Assembly (NCBI RefSeq): GCF_001039005.1
Contig: NZ_LDWR01000050.1
Location: 186,001-250,000, forward strand
Length of the DNA stretch: 64,000 nt
Reading direction: 5' to 3'
DNA from: Burkholderia cepacia
GTDB lineage: Bacteria > Pseudomonadota > Gammaproteobacteria > Burkholderiales > Burkholderiaceae
In this document: in pieces, positions 25,968 to 35,450 of the stretch
Position numbering within the stretch: position 1 is the first letter of the stretch
Layout of the letters: every line of letters begins with the position of its first letter
Position numbers and translations under genes: made by a program
The notes under the pieces: model-generated
What the model was told of the DNA's origin: nothing
The model's database searches: none
The model's input: the letters and a program-made list of their open reading frames with translations, nothing else

Positions 25968-27092
25968 TCAGCCGCCGACGAGCGACATGCGCACGGTCGG
26001 ATAGGTCTTGCCCGGCGCGCGGGCCGGCCGTGCGGCCCGGCGCTCGGAATAACGGTCGTCGCGCTGCGTCCAGCGCTCGCGCACGGCGGCGGCGAGCGTG
26101 TCGACCGATGCCGCGTCGTCGAGCCACGGCCGCAGGTCGGTGCCTTGCGTCGCGAACAGGCACGTATAGAGTTGGCCGTCGGCCGACACGCGTGCGCGCG
26201 AGCAGGTGCCGCAGAACGGATGCGACACGCTTGCGATGAAGCCGACTTCGCCCGCACCGTCGAGGTGCCGGCAACGGATGGCGGTCGCGTCGTGCCCCGG
26301 TTCGCCGACGAGCACGAGCGGATAGTGTTCGTCGATCAGCGCGCGTATCCGCGCGGCCGGCACGACCTTGTCGCCGGACCAGAAGCTCGCGCCGCCGACG
26401 TCCATGTATTCGATGAAGCGCACGGCCACGCCCGTATGCCGGAAGTGCCGCACGAGCGGCAGGATCTGGTCGTCGTTCGCACCGCGCTCGATCACCGCGT
26501 TGACCTTGACCGGCGCGAGCCCGGCCGCCTGCGCGGCCTCGATGCCGGCCAGCACGCGCGACACCGGCACGTCGGCGTCGCTCATCCGGCGGAATACCGC
26601 GTCGTCGAGCGCATCGAGGCTCACGGTCACGCGCGACAGACCCGCGTCGCGCAGCGTGCGCGCCTTCGCGGCGAGCAGCGAGCCGTTGGTCGTCAGCGCG
26701 ATTTCGATGGGTTTGCCGTCGACGGTCGTCAACGCGGCAAGCCGTTCGATCAGCGCTTCGAGGTTGCGGCGCAGCAGCGGCTCGCCGCCCGTGATGCGGA
26801 TTTTTTCGACACCGAGCGAAGTGAACGCGCGTGCGATCTTTTCCAGTTGGGCGAACGACAGCCGCTCCGACGACGGCATGAACGCATAACCTGCACCGAA
26901 ACTTTCGCGCGGCATGCAGTAGCCGCAGCGGAAGTTGCATTGATCGATCACGGACAGGCGCAGGTCGCGCAGCGGGCGGCCGAGCGTGTCGGACGTGCGG
27001 GGGAAGGCGCCGGGCGATGCGTCGCAGGATGAGGCGGCGGCGTCCGGCGCGGCGGAAACGATGGCATTCACGATCGGTTCGTCGGCCTGCAT
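25968..27092 (-). CDS. moaA: GTP 3',8-cyclase MoaA
   Basis: A radical SAM enzyme of 374 residues that starts molybdenum cofactor synthesis from GTP. The radical SAM cluster motif C-x3-C-x2-C is CNFRCGYC, and the second C-terminal cluster lies in HPFCGTCSRARVSADG. The C-terminal Gly-Gly (SLVGG) that inserts into the active site is intact. The start is uncertain: ATG 27092 (MQADEPIVN) is preferred; a GTG at 27149 would add 19 residues. The first about 50 residues are a low-complexity extension before LGRPLRDLRLSVIDQC. Confidence 0.9.
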   Translation of the reverse strand: MQADEPIVNAIVSAAPDAAASSCDASPGAFPRTSDTLGRPLRDLRLSVIDQCNFRCGYCMPRESFGAGYAFMPSSERLSFAQLEKIARAFTSLGVEKIRITGGEPLLRRNLEALIERLAALTTVDGKPIEIALTTNGSLLAAKARTLRDAGLSRVTVSLDALDDAVFRRMSDADVPVSRVLAGIEAAQAAGLAPVKVNAVIERGANDDQILPLVRHFRHTGVAVRFIEYMDVGGASFWSGDKVVPAARIRALIDEHYPLVLVGEPGHDATAIRCRHLDGAGEVGFIASVSHPFCGTCSRARVSADGQLYTCLFATQGTDLRPWLDDAASVDTLAAAVRERWTQRDDRYSERRAARPARAPGKTYPTVRMSLVGG

Positions 27093-27291
27093 GAAGTAAG
27101 CGGAGGGGCGTCGCCGATCGGCCGTGCGGGTGCCGACGTATCGGCGCACAGTTCGTGACGAGCCTCATCGTGAGGATAGTCCGCGGGACTTTTCCGGCAG
27201 GGACACAATCGCGCCCGAATTGCAGGAATACAGTTCGCCGTGCGGCATGCGCGGCGAATGCGTCGCAGCGGGCGGGTGTCCGGCGTCGCGC

Positions 27292-28506
27292 TCATGCGAG
27301 CCAGTGCGCGAATTCGTAATACGGAACCGCGTCGCCGCGCGCGATGCGCCGCCCGGCCGGCAGCCGGGCGAGCCCGCTCGCCAGCACGAGCGACTGCAGC
27401 GTGCCGGCACCTTGCTGCCGCAACGTATCGAGCACGGGCGCGCCGCCGGGGCCGACCGCGCAGCGTACGCGCACGAAGCGCTCGCGCTGCGCATCCGGTT
27501 CGAAGTCGATGTCGATCGGCAGCGACGGCACGATCGGCACGCGCGCTTCACGCCCTTGCAGGCAACGGATCAGCGGTGCGACGAACAGAGCGAACGCCGT
27601 CATCGCGGCGCCCGGATTGCCGGGCAGCAGCGCCACCGGCCGCGCGTCGAGCCGCGCGAGCGCGACCGGCTTGCCGGGTTTCATGCGCACGCCGGCGACG
27701 ACGAACGACGCACCGAGCGCGGCCAGCGCGGGGCGCAGCAGATCCTTGTCGCCGACCGATGCGCCGCCGACGCAGATCACCAGGTCGCAGCACGCGTGCA
27801 GATCGCGCAGCGCACGATCGACGGCGCTTGCCGTGTCGGCCGCATGCAAGCGCATCGCGACGCTGGCGCCGGTGCCCGATACCAGCGCGGCGAGCATCGG
27901 CGCATTGCTGTTGTAGATCTGCTGCGGCGCACGCGGCTGGCCGCAGGCGACGAGTTCGTCGCCGGTCGTCAGGATGCCGACGCGCAGCGCCGGGCGCACG
28001 TCGATGCGCGCGAACCCTTGCGCGGCGGCCACACCGACGTGCATCGCACCCATACGCACGCCGGCCGGCACGAGCAGGTCGCCGGCGCGCACTTCCTCGC
28101 CCCGGCGGCGGATGTGCGAGCCGCTGCGCTGCGGTGCGTCGAACGCGACCCAGCCGTCCTGTTCGCGTGCGTGCTCCTGCATCACGACGGTGTCCGCGCC
28201 GGGCGGAATCACGCTGCCGGTGAAGAGGCGCGCGGCCGTGCGTGCGGCCAGCGGCGCCGGTATGTCGCCCGCATAGCAGCGCTGCGCGACGCGTAGCGGC
28301 TCGCCGTGCGCGAGGTCCGCGTGACGCACGGCGTAGCCGTCCATCGCGCTCTGGTCGGCCGGCGGCTGGTCGAGCACGGCGGACAGCGGCGCGGCCAGCA
28401 CGTGGCCAGCTGCTTCAGCGACCGGCACGGAGACGACCGCGTCGAGCGGCGCGAACGCGCCGGCGAAATGCTGCTGCGCGGTATCGAAATCGATCAGTTG
28501 TTTCAT
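27292..28506 (-). CDS. moeA: Molybdopterin molybdenumtransferase MoeA
   Basis: A 404-residue MoeA, which inserts molybdate into adenylylated molybdopterin. The signature AMDGYAVRHADL is at residues 54-65, with GSHIRRRGEEVRAGD and the GGASVGDKD of the MogA-like domain; the C-terminal domain IV follows. Its ATG overlaps the fdhD stop in an ATGA (28503-28506), so the two are co-translated. A 199-base gap then separates it from moaA; that gap holds CCTCA-tcg-TGAGG at 27163-27175 but no gene. Confidence 0.95.
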   Translation of the reverse strand: MKQLIDFDTAQQHFAGAFAPLDAVVSVPVAEAAGHVLAAPLSAVLDQPPADQSAMDGYAVRHADLAHGEPLRVAQRCYAGDIPAPLAARTAARLFTGSVIPPGADTVVMQEHAREQDGWVAFDAPQRSGSHIRRRGEEVRAGDLLVPAGVRMGAMHVGVAAAQGFARIDVRPALRVGILTTGDELVACGQPRAPQQIYNSNAPMLAALVSGTGASVAMRLHAADTASAVDRALRDLHACCDLVICVGGASVGDKDLLRPALAALGASFVVAGVRMKPGKPVALARLDARPVALLPGNPGAAMTAFALFVAPLIRCLQGREARVPIVPSLPIDIDFEPDAQRERFVRVRCAVGPGGAPVLDTLRQQGAGTLQSLVLASGLARLPAGRRIARGDAVPYYEFAHWLA

Positions 28507-29366
28507 GAAGTGAGGGCCGGATGCGTTTGCGCGAGCGCCGGTTGGTCGGGATGAGCGGCGTCGGGCGATACGTATTCGACGAAGCCGTCGTTGCGGCAGA
28601 AGCCGAGCAGCCGCACGCCGGCTTCGCGGGCGACGCCGATCGCGAGCGACGTCGGCGCCGAGATCGTCGCGATCATCGGGATGCCGACCCGCGCGGCCTT
28701 GCGCACCAGTTCGTAGCTTGCGCGGCTTGACAGGAACACGAAGCCCGTGAGCAGGTCGGCGCGGCGCCGTGCAAGCGCGCCGATCAGCTTGTCGAGCGCG
28801 TTGTGGCGGCCGACGTCCTCGAACACGTCGAGCACGGCGCCGTCGCGGTCGCACCATGCGGCCGCGTGAATGCCGCCCGTCTCGCGCATCAGCGTCTGGC
28901 GGGCCGGCAACGCGCGTGCGGCGCGTGCGATCGCGTCGGCGCCGATGCCGGCGGCCGCGCCGGCTGCAGCGATGCGCGGCGGGTGCAGGTCGAGCTGCGC
29001 GATGCTTTCGATTCCGCATACGCCGCAGCCGCTGCGCCCGGCCAGTGCGCGCCGGTGCGCCTTCAGCGCCATGAATGCCTGCTGCGACACGGTGAGCCGC
29101 ACTTCGGCACTGTCGGGCCGGCATTCGCTTTCGATGTCGAATACGTCCGACGCGCGATCGACGATGCCTTCGCTCAGCGCGAAGCCGAGGCCGAACACGT
29201 CGAGGTCGATCGGCGTCGCCATCATCACCGTGTGCGAGATGCCGTTGAACACGAGTGCAACCGGCGTTTCGTCGACGACGCGATCGACGGTGTCGCGCGC
29301 TTCGCCGGCACGATGACGCGTGACATCGCACGCGGTGCTGCCGGTCGGATCGTCTCGGTGGGTCAT
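28503..29366 (-). CDS. fdhD: Formate dehydrogenase sulfurtransferase FdhD
   Basis: A 287-residue FdhD, which hands sulfur from a cysteine desulfurase to the Mo-bisPGD of formate dehydrogenases. The essential cysteine pair is in AGRSGCGVCGIESI; LMRETGGIHAAAW and DVFEDVGRHNALDKLIGA are the other family blocks. Start 29366 was chosen from the family length and a GGAGAAAACC ribosome site; the frame stays open to 29615 but that part is not conserved. First gene of the cofactor run, divergent from cioA across a 363-base gap. A client enzyme in this window could be the YdeP-type oxidoreductase at 51414. Confidence 0.9.
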   Translation of the reverse strand: MTHRDDPTGSTACDVTRHRAGEARDTVDRVVDETPVALVFNGISHTVMMATPIDLDVFGLGFALSEGIVDRASDVFDIESECRPDSAEVRLTVSQQAFMALKAHRRALAGRSGCGVCGIESIAQLDLHPPRIAAAGAAAGIGADAIARAARALPARQTLMRETGGIHAAAWCDRDGAVLDVFEDVGRHNALDKLIGALARRRADLLTGFVFLSSRASYELVRKAARVGIPMIATISAPTSLAIGVAREAGVRLLGFCRNDGFVEYVSPDAAHPDQPALAQTHPALTS

Positions 29367-29729
29367 GCGGTTTTCTCCAGGGGGCGGCCGGCGCGCCGGG
29401 CGGGCGCCGTCGCCGCGATCAGGCGTTGCATAACATGTTAAGCGTGGTGAACCGCGCGCCGGATGCACAGCGGCGCAACGCGGAAAGCAGTACAGCTTGC
29501 GGCGCTCGGCACCGGTTGTGCCGTTTCCGTACACACATCTTTGCCGGGACGGAAAGCACAGTTTCAGGACGCGTTCGCGCGATTGCGAGTATCGTGGCAA
29601 TCGCGATATTGTCATTCACGCTTCGATGCCATGCGAGTGACCGTTTGTGTTCGCATGTGTTGTCGCCAAGCCGTCGCGCGATTTCCTGCTTCGGGCGGAC
29701 GTTCTCACAACCACGAGCAAATTACGGTC
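29367..29729. other. Gap between fdhD and cioA
   Basis: A 363-base divergent region without a supported gene. Both neighbouring genes have open upstream extensions that overlap it, but neither resembles protein. Promoters for both sides must lie here; I see no convincing FNR/ANR box. Confidence 0.4.
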
Positions 29730-31130
29730 ATGGAAATCTTCGATGCGTTCCATCTCGCACGATTGCAATTCGCGTTCACGGTGTCGTTCCACATCGTGTT
29801 TCCCGCGATCAGCATCGGCATGGCGAGCTTCCTGGCGGTGCTGGAATGGCGCTATCTCGTCACCGGCGACGCCGCCTACAAATCCATGTTCCAGTTCTGG
29901 TCGAAGATCTTCGCGATCGGCTTCGGGATGGGCGTGGTGTCCGGCGTCGTGATGGCGTACGAGTTCGGCACGAACTGGGCCGGCTTCTCGCGCGTCGCGG
30001 GCAACATCACGGGCCCGCTGCTCACGTATGAAGTGTTGACCGCATTCTTCCTCGAAGCCGGTTTCCTCGGCGTGATGCTGTTCGGCTGGCAACGCGTCAG
30101 CCCGCGCGCGCACTTCTTCGCAACGCTGATGGTCGCCGTCGGCACGCTGATCTCGACGTTCTGGATCCTCGCGTCGAACAGTTTCATGCAGACGCCGCAG
30201 GGCTACAGGATCGAGAACGGTCTCGTCGTGCCGGTCGACTGGTTCAAGATCATCTTCAACCCGTCGTTCCCGTTCCGTCTCGCGCACATGACGATCGCGG
30301 CGTTCATCGTCGCGGGTTTCATCGTCGCCGCATGCGGCGCGTGGCACTTGCTGAAGGGGCGCCGCGACGAGCCGGTGAAGCGCAGCTTCTCGATGGCGCT
30401 GTGGATGCTGCTGCTGCTCGCGCCCGTCCAGATCTTCGTCGGCGATGCGCACGGGTTGAATACGCGCGAATATCAGCCCGCGAAGATCGCGGCGATCGAG
30501 GGGCTGTGGGAAACCGAGAAGGGCGGCACCGCGCTGAACCTCGTCGGGCTGCCCGACATGCAGGCCGAAACCACGCGTTATGCGATCCAGGTGCCGCACC
30601 TCGGCAGTCTGATCCTCACGCACAGCTGGGATGGCGAGATTCGCGGGCTGAAGGAGTTCGCACCGCAGGACCGCCCGTATTCGCCGATCATCTTCTGGAC
30701 CTTCCGGATCATGGCGGGCCTCGGGATGCTGATGCTGCTCACCGCGCTGCTCGGGCTGCTGCTGAGAAAGGGCGGACGCCTGTATGAGGCGCGCTGGTTC
30801 CAGTGGTTTGTGGTGGGCATGGGGCCGTCGGGCATCGTCGCGCTGCTGGCCGGCTGGATCACGACCGAGGTCGGGCGGCAGCCGTGGACCGTGTACGGCG
30901 TGCTGCGCACCATCGATTCGGTCGCGCCGCTCAGCGCGCAGCAGGTCGGCGTGTCGCTGCTGATCTTCGTGGTCGTGTATTTCCTGGTATTCGGATCGGG
31001 CATCTACTACATGATGAAACTGATGAGGCGCGGGCCGGCTGCACAGGCCGGGTACATCGAGCTCCACCGGCATCCGGGCCTGCGCAACCGCGCGTTGTCC
31101 ACGTCGCTGGATACCACGGAGGCGGAGTAA
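29730..31130 (+). CDS. cioA: Cyanide-insensitive quinol oxidase subunit I (CioA/CydA)
   Basis: A 466-residue bd-type oxidase subunit I. Heme ligands are seen: His in VSFHIVFPAIS, His in FRLAHMTIAAF and the methionine region before GMGPSGIVALLAGW. The quinol-side GRQPW motif (TTEVGRQPWTVYGVL) is present, and the Q-loop is of the short form found in Cio oxidases. The enzyme reduces oxygen with quinol without pumping protons and resists cyanide, in the inner membrane. The gene is separated by two bases from cioB. Confidence 0.9.
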   Translation: MEIFDAFHLARLQFAFTVSFHIVFPAISIGMASFLAVLEWRYLVTGDAAYKSMFQFWSKIFAIGFGMGVVSGVVMAYEFGTNWAGFSRVAGNITGPLLTYEVLTAFFLEAGFLGVMLFGWQRVSPRAHFFATLMVAVGTLISTFWILASNSFMQTPQGYRIENGLVVPVDWFKIIFNPSFPFRLAHMTIAAFIVAGFIVAACGAWHLLKGRRDEPVKRSFSMALWMLLLLAPVQIFVGDAHGLNTREYQPAKIAAIEGLWETEKGGTALNLVGLPDMQAETTRYAIQVPHLGSLILTHSWDGEIRGLKEFAPQDRPYSPIIFWTFRIMAGLGMLMLLTALLGLLLRKGGRLYEARWFQWFVVGMGPSGIVALLAGWITTEVGRQPWTVYGVLRTIDSVAPLSAQQVGVSLLIFVVVYFLVFGSGIYYMMKLMRRGPAAQAGYIELHRHPGLRNRALSTSLDTTEAE

Positions 31131-31132
31131 TC

Positions 31133-32140
31133 ATGCAAATCGATCTTCCTGTCGTGTGGGCCGCGATCATCGGCCTCGGCGTGTTCATCTACGTGATGCT
31201 GGACGGCTTCGATCTCGGCATCGGCCTGCTGTTTCCGTTCTTCGACGCGAAGGCCGAGCGCCAGGTGATGCTCGACACCGTCGCGCCGGTGTGGGACGGC
31301 AACGAGACGTTCCTGGTGCTCGGCGGCGCGGGTCTCTATGGCGCGTTCCCGGTCGTGTATTCGACGCTGCTGCCCGCGAATTACTTGCCGCTGGTGCTGA
31401 TGCTGGTCGGGCTGATCTTTCGCGGCGCGGCGTTCGAACTGCGCGCGAAGGCGACCCGCACGCAACACATGTGGGATCTCGCGTTCATCGGCGGCTCCGC
31501 GCTCGCGGCGTTCTGCCAGGGCATCGTGCTCGGTTCGCTGCTGCAGGGCATCCGCATCGAGAACAACCAGTTCGCGGGCGGGCCGTTCGACTGGCTGTCG
31601 CCGTTCAGCCTGCTGTGCGGGATCGGCGTGCTTGTCACGTATGCGACGCTCGGTTGCGGCTGGCTGATCCTGAAGGTCGACGGCGAACTGCAGCGCAAGA
31701 TGCGGCTGCTGATGAAGCCGCTCACGGGCGTGCTGCTCGCGGTGATGGCCGTCGTGAGCCTGTGGACCGTGATCGGGCTGCCGGCCGTCGCGCACCGCTG
31801 GTTCGGCAGCGGCAACCTCGGCTGGTTCCTGCCGGTGCCGATCCTCGTCGTCGCGTGCGTGTGGGGCATCTTCAGCACGGTGAAGCGCGAGCACGAGGCC
31901 ACGCCGTTCCTGCTGACGCTCGCGCTCGTGTTCCTCGGCTACACGGGGCTCGTGATCAGCATCTGGCCGAACATCGTGCCGCCGTCGCTGACGATTTGGG
32001 ATGCGTCGTCGAGCCATTCGAGCCAGCTGTTCGCGCTGGTCGGCACCGTGATCGTGCTGCCGATCATCCTCGTGTACAACGCGATGCAGTACCGCGTGTT
32101 TCGCGGCAAGGTGCGCGAGGGTGATATCGGCTATCACTGA
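31133..32140 (+). CDS. cioB: Cyanide-insensitive quinol oxidase subunit II (CioB/CydB)
   Basis: A 335-residue membrane subunit with about eight hydrophobic segments. The start (WAAIIGLGVFIYVMLDGFDL) and the conserved VWDGNETFLVLGGAGLYGAF are diagnostic for CydB/CioB. It has a strong GGAGG ribosome site inside the end of cioA and forms an operon with it. No CydX-like small subunit ORF is evident after it. Confidence 0.9.
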   Translation: MQIDLPVVWAAIIGLGVFIYVMLDGFDLGIGLLFPFFDAKAERQVMLDTVAPVWDGNETFLVLGGAGLYGAFPVVYSTLLPANYLPLVLMLVGLIFRGAAFELRAKATRTQHMWDLAFIGGSALAAFCQGIVLGSLLQGIRIENNQFAGGPFDWLSPFSLLCGIGVLVTYATLGCGWLILKVDGELQRKMRLLMKPLTGVLLAVMAVVSLWTVIGLPAVAHRWFGSGNLGWFLPVPILVVACVWGIFSTVKREHEATPFLLTLALVFLGYTGLVISIWPNIVPPSLTIWDASSSHSSQLFALVGTVIVLPIILVYNAMQYRVFRGKVREGDIGYH

Positions 32141-32290
32141 ACGGCGCGACGTAACGGGCGCGGCGTGAGCGGGCGTATCATCACGCGCAGCGCCCGGCAC
32201 GGTACCCATCCGAAAGCGGCCCGCCACGCGCGGGCCGTTGCGCATCGGGCGGGTCGCGCAGGGTCATTTCTTGGCCGTCGAGAAAACACC

Positions 32291-33211
32291 ATGATCGTCC
32301 GACCACGACAAAACTGGCTCAGGATGCTGTTCGTCTGGAACGGCTCCGTGCTGCAATCGATCATTCCGCAACTCGTGTTCATGGCGATCGTCAGCACGCT
32401 GGCGGTCTTCACGAACGGGCGCATCTTTGGCGAGAAGATTCCGCTCAATACCGCGCCGTTCACGCTGTTCGGGCTCGCGCTCGCGATCTTCCTCGCGTTT
32501 CGCAACAACGCGAGCTTCGAGCGCTTCAAGGAGGCGCGGCATCTGTGGGGCAACCTGCTGATCGCGGCGCGCACCGTGACGTCGCAACTGAATCGCTACC
32601 TGCCCGACAGCGTCGATGATGCCGAGCGCAACCGGCTCGCCGACCTGCTGATCGCGTTCACCTATGCGCTGAAGCATCAGTTGCGTCATACCGATCCCGC
32701 GGAAGACTTGAAGCGAATTCTCGGCGCGGAGCGCGCCGGTGCGCTCGCGCGCAAATGCTTCAAGCCCGTCGCGATCCTGGACGAGCTGCGCGGCGGCATC
32801 GTCCGCGCGCTGGGCCGCGCGCCCGGCAGCGACGCCACCTGCTGGATGTTCGACAAGCAACTCGACGAGCTGGGCAAGGCGGTGGGTGGTTGCGAGCGCA
32901 TCCTGTCGACGCCGATCCCGTTCTCGTACAGCGTGCTGCTGCATCGCACCGTGTATGCGTACTGCGTGCTGCTGCCGTTCGGTCTGGTCGATTCGACGGA
33001 ATTCTTCACGCCGCTGATCAGCGTGTTCATCTCGTACACGCTGATTGCGCTCGAAGCGATCGCGAACGAGGTCGCCGAGCCGTTCGGCCTTGCGCCGAAT
33101 GCACTCGCGCTCGATGCGATGGCGCGCACGATCGAGCGGTCGGTGCTCGAACTGGGCGACCGCCCGATGCCGGAGGAATTCGTGCCGGCGTCGACGTACC
33201 AGATCACGTAA
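32291..33211 (+). CDS. Bestrophin family ion-channel protein (YneE type)
   Basis: A 306-residue bacterial bestrophin. Start MIVRPRQNWLRMLFVWNGSV, then the pore-helix area LGLALAIFLAFRNNASFERF-like residues 65-85 and the C-terminal NEVAEPFGLAPNALALDAM. Members form pentameric ion channels in the inner membrane; bacterial forms pass cations. Start at 32291 fits the family length. It is 150 bases downstream of cioB and may be separately transcribed. Confidence 0.85.
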   Translation: MIVRPRQNWLRMLFVWNGSVLQSIIPQLVFMAIVSTLAVFTNGRIFGEKIPLNTAPFTLFGLALAIFLAFRNNASFERFKEARHLWGNLLIAARTVTSQLNRYLPDSVDDAERNRLADLLIAFTYALKHQLRHTDPAEDLKRILGAERAGALARKCFKPVAILDELRGGIVRALGRAPGSDATCWMFDKQLDELGKAVGGCERILSTPIPFSYSVLLHRTVYAYCVLLPFGLVDSTEFFTPLISVFISYTLIALEAIANEVAEPFGLAPNALALDAMARTIERSVLELGDRPMPEEFVPASTYQIT

Positions 33212-33290
33212 GCGGGTGTGCGAAACGAGCCAGCAAGCGGGCCGCGTCGGGCGCTAGAATGGCGCTTGCCTGTTCTCCGGACCTGACGCG

Positions 33291-33884
33291 ATGACCCTCG
33301 TCGACACCTATCTCGCCGGCCTGCGCGCCGCGCTGCCCGACGCCGACAATGCGTCGCTCGCCGTCGCCACGGGTGCGACGCCGGCGCAGCTCGATGCGCT
33401 GCGCGCGGCTTATCCGCAGTGCCCGGCCAGCCTGCTCGAACTGCTCGGCAAGCTCGACGGCACCTACTGGCGCGACTACGGCGGCACGACGATCAACGTG
33501 CTCGTGCTGGGCTCCGATGTCTACGAATACCCTTACTACCTGCTGTCCGCCGCGCAGATGCTCGAAGAAGGCGCGAAGTACCGCGACAGCATCGCGGACA
33601 TCTACGGCGACGACGCGAACGACGACGGCGAACTCGTCGATTCGCGCATCGACATCGCGCTGCCGATGAGCCGGCGCCTGTGCTTCTCGCATTGCATGAA
33701 CAACGGCGGCACGTCGCAGCTCTACATCGATTTCGAGCCGGCACCCGGCGGCAAGGTCGGGCAGGTCGTGCGCTTCCTGCACGATCCCGACAGCTACGCG
33801 GTGATCGCCGACGACTTCGACGGCTACCTGCGCGAGCTGATCGACGGCGGTTATGCGTTTGTCATCGATTTCGACGAAGAATAG
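33291..33884 (+). CDS. SMI1/KNR4 family protein
   Basis: A 197-residue protein with the SMI1/KNR4 (SUKH) pattern: TPAQLDALRAAYPQCPASLLEL then LGKLDGTYWRDYGG, central FEPAPGGKVGQVV and the end DFDGYLRELIDGGYAF. In bacteria the superfamily often supplies immunity proteins against polymorphic toxins. No toxin gene is adjacent, so this is an orphan or a housekeeping member. Very acidic, cytoplasmic. Confidence 0.75.
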   Translation: MTLVDTYLAGLRAALPDADNASLAVATGATPAQLDALRAAYPQCPASLLELLGKLDGTYWRDYGGTTINVLVLGSDVYEYPYYLLSAAQMLEEGAKYRDSIADIYGDDANDDGELVDSRIDIALPMSRRLCFSHCMNNGGTSQLYIDFEPAPGGKVGQVVRFLHDPDSYAVIADDFDGYLRELIDGGYAFVIDFDEE

Positions 33885-33971
33885 CGAAGGGTTGGGCGGT
33901 TGCCCGATTTCGACCATTCAGCGCGACCGGGCGGACGACGTTCGCCGGTTGCCGATTCAGGAGCGTGCACG

Positions 33972-34358
33972 ATGCGAATCTACGTGACGAACGTTTTCGT
34001 CGACGACCAGGACAAGGCGTTGGCGTTCTATACCGACAAGCTCGGGTTCCAGCTCAAGTACAACGTGCCGGTCGGTGAATTTCGCTGGCTGACGGTGGTG
34101 TCGAAGGATCAGCCCGACGGCACGCAGTTGCTGCTCGAACCGAGCAATCATCGCGCGGTGGGGCCGTACAAGCAGGCGCTGTACGAGGACGGGATACCCG
34201 CCGCGTCGTTCCAGGTCGACGACCTCGACGCCGAGTTCGCGCGGCTGAAGGCGCTCGGCGTTCACTTCACGCTGGAACCGACGGACGCGGGGCCCGTGCG
34301 CGTCGCCGTGATCGACGACACGTGCGGGAACCTGATTCAGCTGATGCAGATGAAGTAA
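33972..34358 (+). CDS. VOC (glyoxalase/bleomycin resistance) family protein
   Basis: A 128-residue vicinal oxygen chelate protein. The first beta-alpha unit is MRIYVTNVFVDDQDKALAFY, then TDKLGF; the second is FQVDDLDAEFARLKALGVHF, ending NLIQLMQMK. Typical metal-binding His/Glu positions are only partly kept (no His at the first site), so it may not be a metalloenzyme. The start at 33972 follows AGGAGCG. Confidence 0.75.
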   Translation: MRIYVTNVFVDDQDKALAFYTDKLGFQLKYNVPVGEFRWLTVVSKDQPDGTQLLLEPSNHRAVGPYKQALYEDGIPAASFQVDDLDAEFARLKALGVHFTLEPTDAGPVRVAVIDDTCGNLIQLMQMK

Positions 34359-34375
34359 CGCGTCGCGCGGGCCGC

Positions 34376-34816
34376 TCAGAGCACCGCTACCGGCGGTGCG
34401 TTGTGCATCCAGCTGCGCTCCTGCATGCGGCTCTGGATGCGCCATCCGCATTCGGTCCGCACCAGCAGGTCGCGATACCACAGCCCGACGAAGCACACGC
34501 GATCGTCGCCCGTTTCATCGGCCGAGACCATCATCACCTGGCCGGCCGTTCGCGCGGTCGCGGCGTCGCCGTCGACGATCAGCAGCGACGTCGAGATCGT
34601 GTGCTGCGTGCCGCGCATCGCCGACGTGACCTGTTTCAGATAGGCCGCGATCTCCGCGCGGTTGCCGACCGGGCCGCCGAACGCCGCGTAATCGAGCGTC
34701 GCGTTGCTCGCGAAGAGCCGCTCGAATTCGCGCCAGTCCTGGCGGTCGATCGCGTGGCAGTAGCGTGTCAGCAGATCCTGGATCTCGATCCGGTCGATCG
34801 TTTCCTGTGGCGTCAT
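34376..34816 (-). CDS. SnoaL-like / NTF2-fold protein
   Basis: A 146-residue cone-shaped NTF2-like protein: EIQDLLTRYCHAIDRQDWRE, ATLDYAAFGGPVGNRAEIAA and the tail CGWRIQSRMQERSWMHN. Family members are ring-hydroxylating dioxygenase small subunits, cyclases or dehydratases such as SnoaL_4 proteins; the His/Asp pair in CHAID is where catalytic residues often sit. Start 34816 was chosen from the family N-terminus. It converges with the VOC gene at 33972. Confidence 0.7.
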   Translation of the reverse strand: MTPQETIDRIEIQDLLTRYCHAIDRQDWREFERLFASNATLDYAAFGGPVGNRAEIAAYLKQVTSAMRGTQHTISTSLLIVDGDAATARTAGQVMMVSADETGDDRVCFVGLWYRDLLVRTECGWRIQSRMQERSWMHNAPPVAVL

Positions 34817-35030
34817 GATGTTGCGGGTAGGGGTGGATGACGGGGAAACGATAGCGGGCGTGCGCGGGGGTGGCATCGGCGGAGTGGACTAAGGGCCTGT
34901 CCGCAATCGGCAGGAACGGATCGCGGCGGACTGTGCCGGAGCAATCGCCGGTTGTCCGTCAGCGGCCGGGGGCTTCGGTGCGATATGCGACGTTTGTGTA
35001 GACTCGTGCTCGTTCAACGGAGCAAACACC

Positions 35031-35450
35031 ATGCAACTTCTCGATCACGTGTCCATCGGCGTTCCGGATATCGAACGGGCACGCCCCTTCTACGATGCCG
35101 TCATGACCGCATTGGGCGCCACCAAGGTCTATGACCGAGGCACCGCACTCGGCTACGGCGAACGTTGCAATGCCGACGACACCGCATCGACCTGTCTGGC
35201 GGTTTATCTGGATCCCGCCGAAGTCGGGATGAGCAAGCGGCACTGGTGCTTCAAGGCCGTTTCCCGTGAGCACGTGCATGCATTCTTCGAGGCCGGCCTG
35301 TCCACCGGCGGCCAGTCCGACGGCGATCCCGGATTGAGGCCGCACTACCACGGCGACTACTACGCGGCCTTCCTCGTCGACCCTGCGGGCAACCGGATCG
35401 AGGCGGTGTGTCATGCCGCACCGCCCGCGCCGCTCACTCGAAATACGTGA
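35031..35450 (+). CDS. VOC family protein
   Basis: A 139-residue glyoxalase-fold protein with complete metal-site pattern: His in [20 protein letters not shown], His in [19 protein letters not shown] and Glu in [11 protein letters not shown]. The loop [19 protein letters not shown] is typical of the subgroup near catechol dioxygenase-like or lactoylglutathione lyase-like proteins. Its 3' end overlaps the end of trpS by 17 bases on the other strand. Confidence 0.8.
   Translation: MQLLDHVSIGVPDIERARPFYDAVMTALGATKVYDRGTALGYGERCNADDTASTCLAVYLDPAEVGMSKRHWCFKAVSREHVHAFFEAGLSTGGQSDGDPGLRPHYHGDYYAAFLVDPAGNRIEAVCHAAPPAPLTRNT

Noticed and set aside
25348-27168. Apparent MoaA-MoaE fusion frame
   Set aside because: The MoaE frame is open through moaA but the moaA protein is encoded in another frame with all motifs; no fusion.
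27093-27291. Molybdenum cofactor riboswitch before moaA
   Set aside because: The 199-base gap shows only a short 5-bp dyad; no long conserved riboswitch-like structure could be recognised.
27292-29331. 679-codon extension of moeA into fdhD
   Set aside because: The conserved MoeA start is at 28506 with an ATGA overlap; the upstream part is fdhD in another frame.
29463-29729. N-terminal extension of cioA
   Set aside because: Not similar to oxidase subunits; the conserved start MEIFDAFHLARLQF is at 29730.
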